A stretch of 64,000 nucleotides of DNA from Streptomyces sp. MP131-18 (GTDB lineage: Bacteria > Actinomycetota > Actinomycetes > Streptomycetales > Streptomycetaceae): NCBI RefSeq assembly GCF_001984575.1, contig NZ_LZNS01000001.1, forward strand, positions 980,717 to 1,044,716, written 5' to 3'. Of the stretch, positions 25,860 through 33,642 are shown in pieces. The translations under genes were made by a program, and so were the position numbers. Under the pieces are notes generated by a model. It was not told the origin of the DNA, did not search any database, and saw nothing but the letters and a program-made list of their open reading frames with translations. How positions within the stretch are numbered: position 1 is the first letter of the stretch; the number at the start of each line of letters is the position of its first letter.

Positions 25860-27979
25860 GGCGCGTCCCCCGCGACTTCGTCCGGGGCGGGCTCGACGCG
25901 GACGGTGCTGACCTTGAACTCGGGCATCCTGCTGCGCGGGTCCAGGGCGGTGCCGGTGATGAGGTTGGCCCGTCCGGCGCCGGGAAAGTGGAACGGCAGG
26001 AACACGGTGTCCGTCCGCATGCTGCCCACCAGGCGCACGCGGGCCAGCATGCTGCCGCGCGGCGAGCTGACGCGGGCGAGCGCGCCCTCGCCGAGGCCGG
26101 CGCGGGCGGCCGTGTCGGGGTGCATCTCGGCGAACGCCTCCGGGGCCGCCTCGTGCAGCTCGGGGACGCGGCGGGTCTGGGCGCCCGACTGGTAGTGCGC
26201 CAGCACCCGCCCGGTCGTCGCGTACAACGGGTAGGCGCCGCCCGGGGTTTCCGCGGACTCGCGGTGCTCGACCTCGGCGAAGCGGGCCCGGCCGTCGGGG
26301 TGCGCGAACCGTTCGAGGAACAGCCGCGGCGTGCCCGGGTGCGGGCGGCCGGGGCGGTCCTGGTCCGCCTCGTCGGGGCAGGGCCAGTACAGGGCCTCGC
26401 CGGCGTCGAGCCGCTCGTAGGTGATGCCGGAGTAGTCGGCCGGGCCGCCGCGGGAGGCGCGCCGCAGCTCCTCGAAGACGCGGCGGGGCTCGGTGGGGTA
26501 CCGGTGGCCGGGCTCGCCCAGGCGGACGGCGAGTTCGTGCAGCACGTGCAGGTCGCTGCGGGCCCCGCCGGGCGGCGGCCGCAGCCGGCGGCGGCGCAGG
26601 ACCCGGCCCTCCAGGCTGGTCATGGTGCCCTCCTCCTCGGCCCACTGGGTGGTGGGCAGCACGACGTCGGCGAGGCGGGCGGTCTCCGAGGGCACGAAGT
26701 CGGCGACGACCAGCAGGTCGAGCGCGGACAGCCGCGCGGTGACGTGGCCCGCGTGCGGCGCGGAGACCACCGGGTTGGACCCGAAGACCAGCAGGGCCCT
26801 GGGGCCTTCCGGCCGGCCGAGCGCGTCGAGGAGTTCGTAGGCGCTGCGGCCGGGGCCCGGCAGGGTGTCGGGGGGCACGCCCCACACCCCGGCGACGTGC
26901 CGCCGCGCCGCGGGGTCGGTGATCAGGCGGTAGCCGGGGAGCTGGTCGGCCTTCTGCCCGTGCTCCCGGCCGCCCTGCCCGTTGCCCTGCCCGGTGAGAC
27001 AGCCGTAGCCGCCGGCCGGGCTGCCGGGCAGGCCGAGGGCCAGGGCGAGGTTGATGAACGCCGCGACGGTGTCGGCCCCCTTGCTGTGCTGTTCCGCGCC
27101 GCGGCCGGTCAGCACGTAGGCGCTCCGCGCGCCGCCGAGGAGGCGTATCGCGGCCCGCTGGTCGGCGGCGGGCACGCCGGTGACGCGCTCGACGCGCTCC
27201 GGCCACCAGGCCATGGCGCGGCGCCGGGCCGCGTCGAAGCCGGTGGTGCGCCGCCCGATGTGGTCCTCGTCGCAGTGCCCTTCGGTGACGGCCAGGTGCA
27301 ACAGGCCGAGGGCGAGGGCCAGATCGGTGCCGGGGGCGGGCTGGAGGTGCAGAGCGGCGCGGCGCGCGGTCGCGGTGCGGCGGGGGTCGATGACCACCAG
27401 GGCGGGGCGTTCCAGGTGCCGCATCAGGGGCGGCATCGTCTCGGCGGGGTTCGCGCCGGCCAGCAGGACCACGTCGGCGGCGGCGAGGTCGGTGACGGGG
27501 AACGGCAGCCCGCGGTCGGTGCCGAACGCGGCGAGTCCCGCGGCGGCGGCCGAGGACATGCAGAACCTGCCGTTGTAGTCGATCTGGCTGGTGCCGAGCG
27601 CGAGGCGGGCGAACTTGCCGAGCAGGTACGCCTTTTCGTTGGTCAGCCCGCCGCCGCCGAAGACAGCCGCGGCGTCGGCGCCGTGGGCGGCGCGGATGGC
27701 GCGCAGCCGGGTGGCGACGGTGTCGAGCGCGGTGTCCCAGTCCGCGGGGGCGAGCGTGCCGCCGGGGCCGCGCACCAGCGGGGTGCGCAGCCGGTCCCGC
27801 GCGTCGAGCAGCGCGGGCGCGGTCCAGCCCTTCTGGCACAGGCCCCCGGCGTTGACGGGGAAGGCGGAGGGACGGACGGCGACGGCGCCGCTGCGGTCCG
27901 TGAGCCGGGTGCCGCACTGGAGGGCGCAGTAGGGGCAGTGGGTCGACACGGTCCTGACGGCCGGGTCTTCGTCAGCCAT
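25856..27979 (-). CDS. nasA: Assimilatory nitrate reductase catalytic subunit (molybdopterin oxidoreductase)
   Basis: A 707-residue Mo-bisMGD enzyme that reduces nitrate to nitrite in the cytoplasm. The N-terminal [4Fe-4S] ligands are in HCPYCALQCG and GGLCQKGW. NasA/NarB features are QIDYNGRFCMSSAA (with the likely Mo-ligand Cys), LLAGANPAETMPPLMRHLE, YGCLTGQGNGQGGREHGQKADQLPG, TTQWAEEEGTMTSLEGRVL and a C-terminal MopB domain (AHYQSGAQTRRVPEL). It has no twin-arginine signal, consistent with the assimilatory form. The ATG at 27979 follows CAGGAG; a GTG farther upstream lacks a site. It leads a coupled three-gene operon. Confidence 0.93.
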   Translation of the reverse strand: MADEDPAVRTVSTHCPYCALQCGTRLTDRSGAVAVRPSAFPVNAGGLCQKGWTAPALLDARDRLRTPLVRGPGGTLAPADWDTALDTVATRLRAIRAAHGADAAAVFGGGGLTNEKAYLLGKFARLALGTSQIDYNGRFCMSSAAAAGLAAFGTDRGLPFPVTDLAAADVVLLAGANPAETMPPLMRHLERPALVVIDPRRTATARRAALHLQPAPGTDLALALGLLHLAVTEGHCDEDHIGRRTTGFDAARRRAMAWWPERVERVTGVPAADQRAAIRLLGGARSAYVLTGRGAEQHSKGADTVAAFINLALALGLPGSPAGGYGCLTGQGNGQGGREHGQKADQLPGYRLITDPAARRHVAGVWGVPPDTLPGPGRSAYELLDALGRPEGPRALLVFGSNPVVSAPHAGHVTARLSALDLLVVADFVPSETARLADVVLPTTQWAEEEGTMTSLEGRVLRRRRLRPPPGGARSDLHVLHELAVRLGEPGHRYPTEPRRVFEELRRASRGGPADYSGITYERLDAGEALYWPCPDEADQDRPGRPHPGTPRLFLERFAHPDGRARFAEVEHRESAETPGGAYPLYATTGRVLAHYQSGAQTRRVPELHEAAPEAFAEMHPDTAARAGLGEGALARVSSPRGSMLARVRLVGSMRTDTVFLPFHFPGAGRANLITGTALDPRSRMPEFKVSTVRVEPAPDEVAGDAP

Positions 27980-28340
27980 GGGCGTACTCCTGACGCACGT
28001 CGCCACGTTGGGCAGGACCGGGTCGCGCCGAGCGCTCCGCGAGGGGACCGACGGTCAGTCATCCTACGGGCCCGCGGCGGCGCGGCGGCGGCCGGAGGCG
28101 GGCACGTTCCGGCTCGTTTCCACGCCGTTCGCTTTCGCACAGTATCGGGGCGGCGGGCGGGGTGACGCCGTCCCCCGCACTTCCGGCCGTCCGACGGCTG
28201 ACGCGGCCCCTGCCCCACGGACCGCCCGTGCGCGAGCAAAGGAATTCGGATATCCCGCGCGCAGAAAGGAGTTGTCATCCGGCCGCATCCACGTGCGGCG
28301 ACCCTATTCTGGACGGAGCGGAATTCATCGGGAGGTCTTC
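27980..28340. other. Divergent promoter region between nasA and the FAD monooxygenase gene
   Basis: About 360 bp with no separate gene. It should hold the nasA promoter and that of the rightward flavoprotein. CCTATTCT near 28309 is a possible -10 element for the latter. No clear GlnR box was recognised by eye. Confidence 0.4.
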
Positions 28341-29723
28341 GTGTTCGAGTCAGCTGCCCGTGTGTTCGCCCGGATCAGTACGGACGAGCCGATCACGAAA
28401 ACCGAGGTCCTCATGGGCCGGGCCGTCGTGCTCGGCGGGAGCATGGCCGGACTGCTGGCGGCCCGCGTGCTGTCGGACCACGCGGAGAGCGTACTCATCA
28501 TCGAGCGTGACGAGTTGCCCGCCGCCGCGGCCCCGCGTTCCGGCACTCCGCACGACGGCCAATTGCACACGCTGATGCACGGCGGGCGGATGCAATTGGA
28601 GCGTTTCTTTCCGGGATTCGCCGAGCAGGCACAGGCGGAGGGCGCCATCCTCTCCTCGCCGTTCAACATCAGGGCGTACGCCGACGGGACGCCGAAGGTG
28701 AGCGACGGGCAGATGGGGCTCATATCGAGCAGCAGGCCGTTCCTCGAGTCCCAGGTACGCAGGCGCACCCTGGCGCTGCCGAACGTCAAGGTACTCAACG
28801 GCCGGGCCCGCGGCCTGGTGTTCCGGGGGAACGCGGTCGCCGGTGTGCGGTGCGTCGCGGGCCAGGACGAGTGGACCGAGGACGCCGACTTCGTGGTGGA
28901 CGCCACGGGACGGGCCAGCAAGCTCGGCGAGTGGCTGGAGTCGGGCGGCTGGGAGCGTCCCCCGATGCAGCGCATGGCCATCGGTGTCGACTACGCCACC
29001 GGCTACTTCAGCCGCCCGGAGGACGATCCGGAGCTGGCCGCGGCCATCGCCTACCGCACGCCGAGCGCGACGCCGCCCCGGGTGGCCACCGGCGCGATCA
29101 ACGCCATCGAGGGCAATCGCTGGCTCGTGACGCTCGCCTCCTACGGGAAGCAGCCGCCGATCAAGGAGCTGGACGAGTTCCGCGAGCTGGCCGCCAAGGA
29201 CCTGCCGCCCGTCTTCGGGCAGGCCGTGCGGAACGAGCCGGCTTCCGCCATCGTCACCTACCACCAGGCGGAGAGCCGGCGGCGCGGCTACCACGTGCTG
29301 AAGCGCTTCCCGGCCCGCCTGATCAGCGTCGGCGACGCGGTCGCCTCGTTCAACCCGATCTACGGACAGGGCATGTCCTCGGCGGCGCTGCACGCCTCCG
29401 CCCTGTCGGAGTACCTGCGCGGAAAGCCCGATCTGAACGTGCCGGCCCGGGCGTTCCTCCACATGCAGCGGGTCGTCGTGGACGCGGCCTGGCAGATCTC
29501 CACCTCCGCCGACCTGGCACGGCACGACATCGACGGGCCCTACCCGCGCGGCCACGCGTTGTCGAAGTGGCTGGTCGGGCAGATCGTCGACGCCTCGATG
29601 ACCGACCGGCGAACCGCGGTGCGCTTCAACTCGGTGACGTACATGCGCAGTCACCCGCGTTCGCTGGTGACGCCCGGCACGCTGCTGCGGGCGATGCGGG
29701 TCAACCGCAGGGCGGCCGCCTGA
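28341..29723 (+). CDS. FAD-dependent monooxygenase/epoxidase-like flavoprotein
   Basis: A 460-residue class A flavoprotein. The FAD dinucleotide fold is AVVLGGSMAGLLAARVLSDHA (about residues 30-52), with SGTPHDGQLHTLMHGGRMQLERFFPG after it, DFVVDATGRASKLGEWL (the DG-type motif, about 180) and the second FAD contact RLISVGDAVASFNPIYGQGMSSA (about 330). This layout is shared with squalene-epoxidase-like enzymes of bacterial terpenoid pathways (XiaO type) and geranylgeranyl-reductase-like proteins. The GTG at 28341 has GGAGG 5 nt upstream, leaving about 30 residues before the Rossmann fold. It converges on the large leftward operon; with the UbiA gene there, epoxidation of a prenyl chain is a reasonable but unproven guess. 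Confidence 0.85.
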   Translation: MFESAARVFARISTDEPITKTEVLMGRAVVLGGSMAGLLAARVLSDHAESVLIIERDELPAAAAPRSGTPHDGQLHTLMHGGRMQLERFFPGFAEQAQAEGAILSSPFNIRAYADGTPKVSDGQMGLISSSRPFLESQVRRRTLALPNVKVLNGRARGLVFRGNAVAGVRCVAGQDEWTEDADFVVDATGRASKLGEWLESGGWERPPMQRMAIGVDYATGYFSRPEDDPELAAAIAYRTPSATPPRVATGAINAIEGNRWLVTLASYGKQPPIKELDEFRELAAKDLPPVFGQAVRNEPASAIVTYHQAESRRRGYHVLKRFPARLISVGDAVASFNPIYGQGMSSAALHASALSEYLRGKPDLNVPARAFLHMQRVVVDAAWQISTSADLARHDIDGPYPRGHALSKWLVGQIVDASMTDRRTAVRFNSVTYMRSHPRSLVTPGTLLRAMRVNRRAAA

Positions 29724-29730
29724 GCCGTCA

Positions 29731-29777
29731 CGGCCGAATGCCCCCTCTCCCGCGGCGGGAGAGGGGGCATTCGGCCG
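29731..29777. terminator. Perfect 23-bp hairpin terminator between convergent genes
   Basis: The arms at 29731-29753 and 29755-29777 are exact reverse complements around one base. It lies 8 bp after the flavoprotein stop and 18 bp before the end of the opposing operon, so it can stop transcription from both sides. Confidence 0.85.
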
Positions 29778-29795
29778 TGCGAGCGGCGGCGCCGC

Positions 29796-30365
29796 TCACT
29801 GCCTGGGCTGCTCGGCGGGCTCCTCCGCGGCCTTCTCCTCCGCGGCCTGCCCTGCCGCCTCGGCGTCCCGGCCGGCCTCGCGTTCGAGCGCGGCGGTCGG
29901 GGTGATCTCGATGTAGGCGGCGTCCTCGTAGACGGTGGCGACGGTGCGGTCGTACACCTTCCGGCCGGCGCCGTAGGCGTCAATGATGATCTTGGCGGCG
30001 GCCTCCTTCTCCTCGTCGGGCAGGATGCGGGCCGTGCAGTGGATGACGGGCCCCTTGGGCTTGCCCCTGATCGTCGAGGGTGCGAACAGCACGTTCGGGT
30101 TGTTGCGTATGCGCCGCACCTTCCACGAGTCGCAGCCCGTGCGCAGGTAGGCCCGCCCGTCCTTGAGGCCGAACCACATGGCCGAGGGCACCCCCTCGCC
30201 GTTGCGCTTGTAGGTGACGAGCAAGGCGAACTTGCCCCGCATTCCCCCGAGGTGATCGGGGGCGTTCGGCGAAGCCTTGACCTTCCAGGTCACCGGGTGC
30301 CGCCACGAGTCGTACATGCGCAGAACTCGCTGTTCCCACCATTGCTTGCTGAAGATCCGCAGCAT
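29796..30365 (-). CDS. PPOX-class/F420-type oxidoreductase-like protein
   Basis: A 189-residue split-barrel protein of the flavin/F420-binding PPOX class: FALLVTYKRNGEGVPSAMWFGL, then YLRTGCDSWKVRRIRNNPNVLFAPS (about 70-95), followed by a GKPKGPVIHCTARIL strand. Such proteins use F420H2 or flavin to reduce enones or quinones. A Glu/Ala-rich, disordered C-terminal tail (about 160-189) is unusual. The ATG at 30365 follows GAGGGAG. It is the last gene of the leftward biosynthetic operon, 61 bp behind the UbiA-like gene. Confidence 0.8.
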   Translation of the reverse strand: MLRIFSKQWWEQRVLRMYDSWRHPVTWKVKASPNAPDHLGGMRGKFALLVTYKRNGEGVPSAMWFGLKDGRAYLRTGCDSWKVRRIRNNPNVLFAPSTIRGKPKGPVIHCTARILPDEEKEAAAKIIIDAYGAGRKVYDRTVATVYEDAAYIEITPTAALEREAGRDAEAAGQAAEEKAAEEPAEQPRQ

Positions 30366-30426
30366 CGGCTGCTCCCTCGTGTTCCAGTGCCCCGGTGTGT
30401 ACGGGGCGTCAACAGCCTGAATCCGG

Positions 30427-31377
30427 TCAGGCGAGCAGGAAGGCCACGGCCAGGCCCACGCAGCCCAGGTCCACTCCGCTCAACCCGATGAAACGAGCTT
30501 TTCGCCAGTCCTCCTTGCCGACACCGTAGTAGAGCTGAACGGCGTGCAGCACGACCACGGGAACGGTCGCGAGACCCAGCGCCGTATCGAATCGCGTCGT
30601 CGTGAACAGCAGGGTCAGCAGGGTGACACTGCCGAGGAAAAGCAGCACGAGAACGCCCTTGAACACGGCAGGCGGCAGGAAAACTGCCAGGGTCTGGCGG
30701 GACACTTCCGCGTCACCGCGCCGGTCGGACGCGTTCCCGTAGTTCACGATCAGCAGGAACCACAGACCCACCAGGGCGCTGGTGTACCAGATTTCCGCAT
30801 TGAGCGATCCGGCCACCAGCCAGTACGGCAGCAGGGCGATGCATCCGATGATGAAGAGAATCGTCGTCTCAAGGCCGAAAGGCCGGTAACTCAGCTTCAT
30901 TCCGACCGAATACTGGACCGAGCAGACCTGGGCCACCAGCATGACGGCCACGGCGGCGAACGGCGACCCGCCGTCCAGGGTGAGGACGGCGACGAGCCCG
31001 GACGCCACCGCGACAGCAAACATCACAATGGCGAACCTGACGGCCTCGGCCTCCGTCAGTACGCCGGTCAGCAGCGGCTTCCGCGACATCGTTCTCGCGG
31101 GCCGCCCGGCGTAGTTGCGGGCGTCGCTGCCGTCGCGGTACCCGCCGAGGTCGTCGGCCGCGCCGCCCGCCCACTGCGTCGTCAGCACCATGACGAGCAG
31201 CAGGGCGAGTGCGGCGGCCGTGTCGCGCCCGACGTGGCCGTCCAGGCGCAGGAGCAGCAGGGCGAGGACCCAGCCGTAGGCGTGGTGGTAGACGCGGGCC
31301 TTGCCGAGCTGGAGGTAGGCAAGGACCTTCCCACCGCCGGGGGCCGTGGTGGTGCCGGGTGCGGCAGTTGCGGTCAT
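30427..31377 (-). CDS. UbiA-superfamily membrane prenyltransferase or terpene cyclase-like protein
   Basis: A 316-residue integral membrane protein with about eight or nine hydrophobic helices. The first Asp-rich motif is ADDLGGYRDGSDARNY (about residues 73-88), in the place of the UbiA NDxxDxxxD motif. A second charged loop is NYGNASDRRGDAEVSRQT (about 212-229). UbiA proteins move prenyl groups to aromatic or lipid acceptors; some bacterial and fungal members act as membrane terpene cyclases. The divergent first motif leaves the activity open. It starts 13 bp after the preceding gene in the operon. An acceptor cannot be named from the sequence. Confidence 0.85.
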   Translation of the reverse strand: MTATAAPGTTTAPGGGKVLAYLQLGKARVYHHAYGWVLALLLLRLDGHVGRDTAAALALLLVMVLTTQWAGGAADDLGGYRDGSDARNYAGRPARTMSRKPLLTGVLTEAEAVRFAIVMFAVAVASGLVAVLTLDGGSPFAAVAVMLVAQVCSVQYSVGMKLSYRPFGLETTILFIIGCIALLPYWLVAGSLNAEIWYTSALVGLWFLLIVNYGNASDRRGDAEVSRQTLAVFLPPAVFKGVLVLLFLGSVTLLTLLFTTTRFDTALGLATVPVVVLHAVQLYYGVGKEDWRKARFIGLSGVDLGCVGLAVAFLLA

Positions 31378-31390
31378 GCGGCTGGCTCCC

Positions 31391-32920
31391 TCAGGGGGCG
31401 GTGGAAAGAGTCCGGTCGGTGATCGACCGCTTCAGCTGGTCCCGCTTGATCTTTCCTGTGATGGTCCGCGGGAACTCGCTGTCGGGGATGATGAGCGGGT
31501 CGGCCATCTTCGCCAGCGGGCGGGACGCCTTCTCCCAGTCGCGCTTCCTGAACTCGGTGCCGGGGCGCACGGACAGCACGGGCTGGAGCTGCCCGTCCAC
31601 CTCGAGCACCACCATCTCCAGGAACTCGGGGAACTTCTCGAGCAGCACGTCCTCGATGCCGATGCCGCTGAGGGCGCCGGACACCTTGTCGACCTGCCGG
31701 TCGATCAGCGTGATGTTCCCGAACCGGGACTTCGCGCCCCAGTCGCCGGTGTCCCACCAGTCGTTCTTCCCGACGCCGTCGGCCGTGAGGTCGGGCCGGT
31801 TGATGTAGCCGGAGAACACGCCCGGCGTGCGCACCACGATGCGCCCGGGCGTCCCGGCGGGCACCGCCTTGCCCGACTCGTCCGAGATCCGCACCTTGCA
31901 GAACGGGAAGCGCGGCCCCGCGTGATGTCCCCGCAACAGCTTCGAACGCCGCAGCCGGCGCAGCTTCGGCGACGTCTTCAGGTGGCTGCGGATGGCGACC
32001 GGGCCCGTCTCGTTCTGCCCGTAGACCTCCACGCACACGGCGAACTTCCGGTCGGAGCCCTTCAGCAGCGCGCGGACGGTGTCCGGGTGGATGACGTCGA
32101 ACCCGGCGCCGAAGAAGCGCACCGACCTGAACGCGCCGCCCGGCGAGAGGTGCTGCCAGGCGCGGAACGTGTTGGGGTGCGTCTCCAGGTAGGTCGGGCG
32201 GTGCCGCTTCAGCATGCGCTCGACGTTCTCCGGGGAGTGGTCGTCCAGCAGCAGCAGCGGCGCCTTGCGCATGAGGGCCGCGTAGATGCCGACGACGGTC
32301 CTGCCGTGCACCGGCGAGATGGCGAACGCGATGTGTCCGCGCAGCCGGGAGACGAAGTGGATGACCGCCTGCACCTTGGAGTTGAACTCGATGCTGCGGC
32401 TTGAGCACTCGGCGAGCTTGGGCACGCCGGTGGTGCCGGAGGTGTGCACGACGACGTAGGCGTCCTCGGAGGCGACCTCCTTGCCGCGGGAGAACCGTTC
32501 GTGCGCGGGCAGTTCGGCCGCGATCTCCCGCCAGTCGAGCTGGTCGAGGCCGGGGAAGGCGTCCGTGCTCTCCGCCAGGCGGTCGTCGCTGGTGAGGATC
32601 GCCGTGACGTCGGGCACGTCCTTCACCATGGCGGCGACGGTGGGCCCGTCGAGCGTCGGACTGATGAGGATGGGCACGGCGTCGAGCGCGGTCATGGCCG
32701 CATAGGCGACGATGGTGTCGGTCGCCGACTCCAGCCGGACGATGCACCGCTTCCCCGGCCCGAGGCCACGCGCGCGCAGCGCGGTCGCCGTGCGGGCGGC
32801 GGCGTCGGCGATGTCCGCCGGCGGGATCTTCTCGTCCCGCGCGGTGACGATGATCGGCTCGTGGTCGACGATCCACGGTGCGGCGTCACGGGGGAGCGCC
32901 AGCAGCTTGTCGAATATCAA
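31391..32920 (-). CDS. AMP-binding (ANL superfamily) acyl/aryl adenylating enzyme
   Basis: A 509-residue adenylating enzyme. ATP loop VVVHTSGTTGVPKLAE (about 158), central motif VCVEVYGQNETGPVA (about 295), hinge DWWDTGDWGAKSRFGNITLIDR (about 390) and C-terminal lysine motif FPRTITGKIKRDQL (about 490). It is the second adenylating enzyme in this operon besides the FAAL at 43250, so the pathway may join two activated acids or use CoA and ACP thioesters in parallel. The TTG start at 32920 overlaps the methyltransferase stop (TTGA) and has AGAGG upstream. Substrate unknown. Confidence 0.87.
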   Translation of the reverse strand: MIFDKLLALPRDAAPWIVDHEPIIVTARDEKIPPADIADAAARTATALRARGLGPGKRCIVRLESATDTIVAYAAMTALDAVPILISPTLDGPTVAAMVKDVPDVTAILTSDDRLAESTDAFPGLDQLDWREIAAELPAHERFSRGKEVASEDAYVVVHTSGTTGVPKLAECSSRSIEFNSKVQAVIHFVSRLRGHIAFAISPVHGRTVVGIYAALMRKAPLLLLDDHSPENVERMLKRHRPTYLETHPNTFRAWQHLSPGGAFRSVRFFGAGFDVIHPDTVRALLKGSDRKFAVCVEVYGQNETGPVAIRSHLKTSPKLRRLRRSKLLRGHHAGPRFPFCKVRISDESGKAVPAGTPGRIVVRTPGVFSGYINRPDLTADGVGKNDWWDTGDWGAKSRFGNITLIDRQVDKVSGALSGIGIEDVLLEKFPEFLEMVVLEVDGQLQPVLSVRPGTEFRKRDWEKASRPLAKMADPLIIPDSEFPRTITGKIKRDQLKRSITDRTLSTAP

Positions 32921-33642
32921 GGGTGGCCTCTTCTCGACTCGATGGGGTGCGGGGAGGTGTCCTGGAGCGGGACGACTTCGAGCAGGTCGTAGGACACCGG
33001 GCCCTCGGGTTCTTGCACGACGGCGGATCTGACGCCGGTGAGGCGCTGGCCCTCCTTTTCGGCCAGCTCCTCCAGATCGGCGCGGGCGGCCCTGCTGCTG
33101 AGCGCGATCAGCACCCGGCCGCCGGGCGCCACATGGTTTCTCGCCTCGGCGAAGTACCGCCGGTGTGCGTCGTATCCGGGGTCGACGTACGCCAGTTCGT
33201 GAATGTGCTTGATTTCCAGATCCTGCGGCACCCAGACGTTGTTGGAATGCCAGTAGATGACGTCGAAGCGCGGTGCCGCCGTGAGGGACGCGAAAAGGTC
33301 GCTCTGCACGCAGGTCACCGCGTCGGCGACACCGAAACGTTCGGCGTTGAGTGCGGTGTTCGTGACGGCTGCCGGGTTCAGATCGGTGGCCCAGACAGTG
33401 CGGCATCCGGCGCGGCCCGCGTTGACCGCGATGAGCCCGGTGCCGGAGCCGATTTCGAGGAAGGAGCCGCCGACGGGAAATTCGAGCAGGTCCAGCTGGG
33501 CCAGGCTGGAGTTGTGGTGCGCGGGCGAGAACACCCCCTTGAGGATCGTCCAGGTTTCACCGCGGATGTCGACGTCCGTCTGCTCGTGGCCGTTGGCCCG
33601 GCTGGCTTCGCTTCGCCTCAGCGCCTGCGTGTAGTCATACAT
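32917..33642 (-). CDS. SAM-dependent methyltransferase, class I (PrmC/HemK-like fold)
   Basis: A 241-residue Rossmann methyltransferase. Motif I is FLEIGSGTGLIAVNAGRAG (about residues 61-79), followed by VWATDLNPAAVTNTALNAERFG. Where PrmC-type enzymes have NPPY, this has YWHSNNVWVP, so it is not an ordinary N-methylase of release factors. It lies inside the operon, 1 bp from the flavoprotein stop upstream and overlapping the AMP-binding gene downstream. Probable O- or N-methylation of the product; acceptor unknown. Confidence 0.85.
   Translation of the reverse strand: MYDYTQALRRSEASRANGHEQTDVDIRGETWTILKGVFSPAHHNSSLAQLDLLEFPVGGSFLEIGSGTGLIAVNAGRAGCRTVWATDLNPAAVTNTALNAERFGVADAVTCVQSDLFASLTAAPRFDVIYWHSNNVWVPQDLEIKHIHELAYVDPGYDAHRRYFAEARNHVAPGGRVLIALSSRAARADLEELAEKEGQRLTGVRSAVVQEPEGPVSYDLLEVVPLQDTSPHPIESRRGHP

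Noticed and set aside
24462..27917. Apparent 1151-residue single protein joining the nitrate reductase region and the flavoprotein
   Set aside because: Its first two thirds are an out-of-frame shadow of nasA; the true flavoprotein starts at the GTG at 25859.
31391..33406. 671-codon reading of the AMP-binding gene
   Set aside because: The first about 160 codons are a shadow of the methyltransferase; the TTG at 32920 has a ribosome-binding site and a TTGA overlap.
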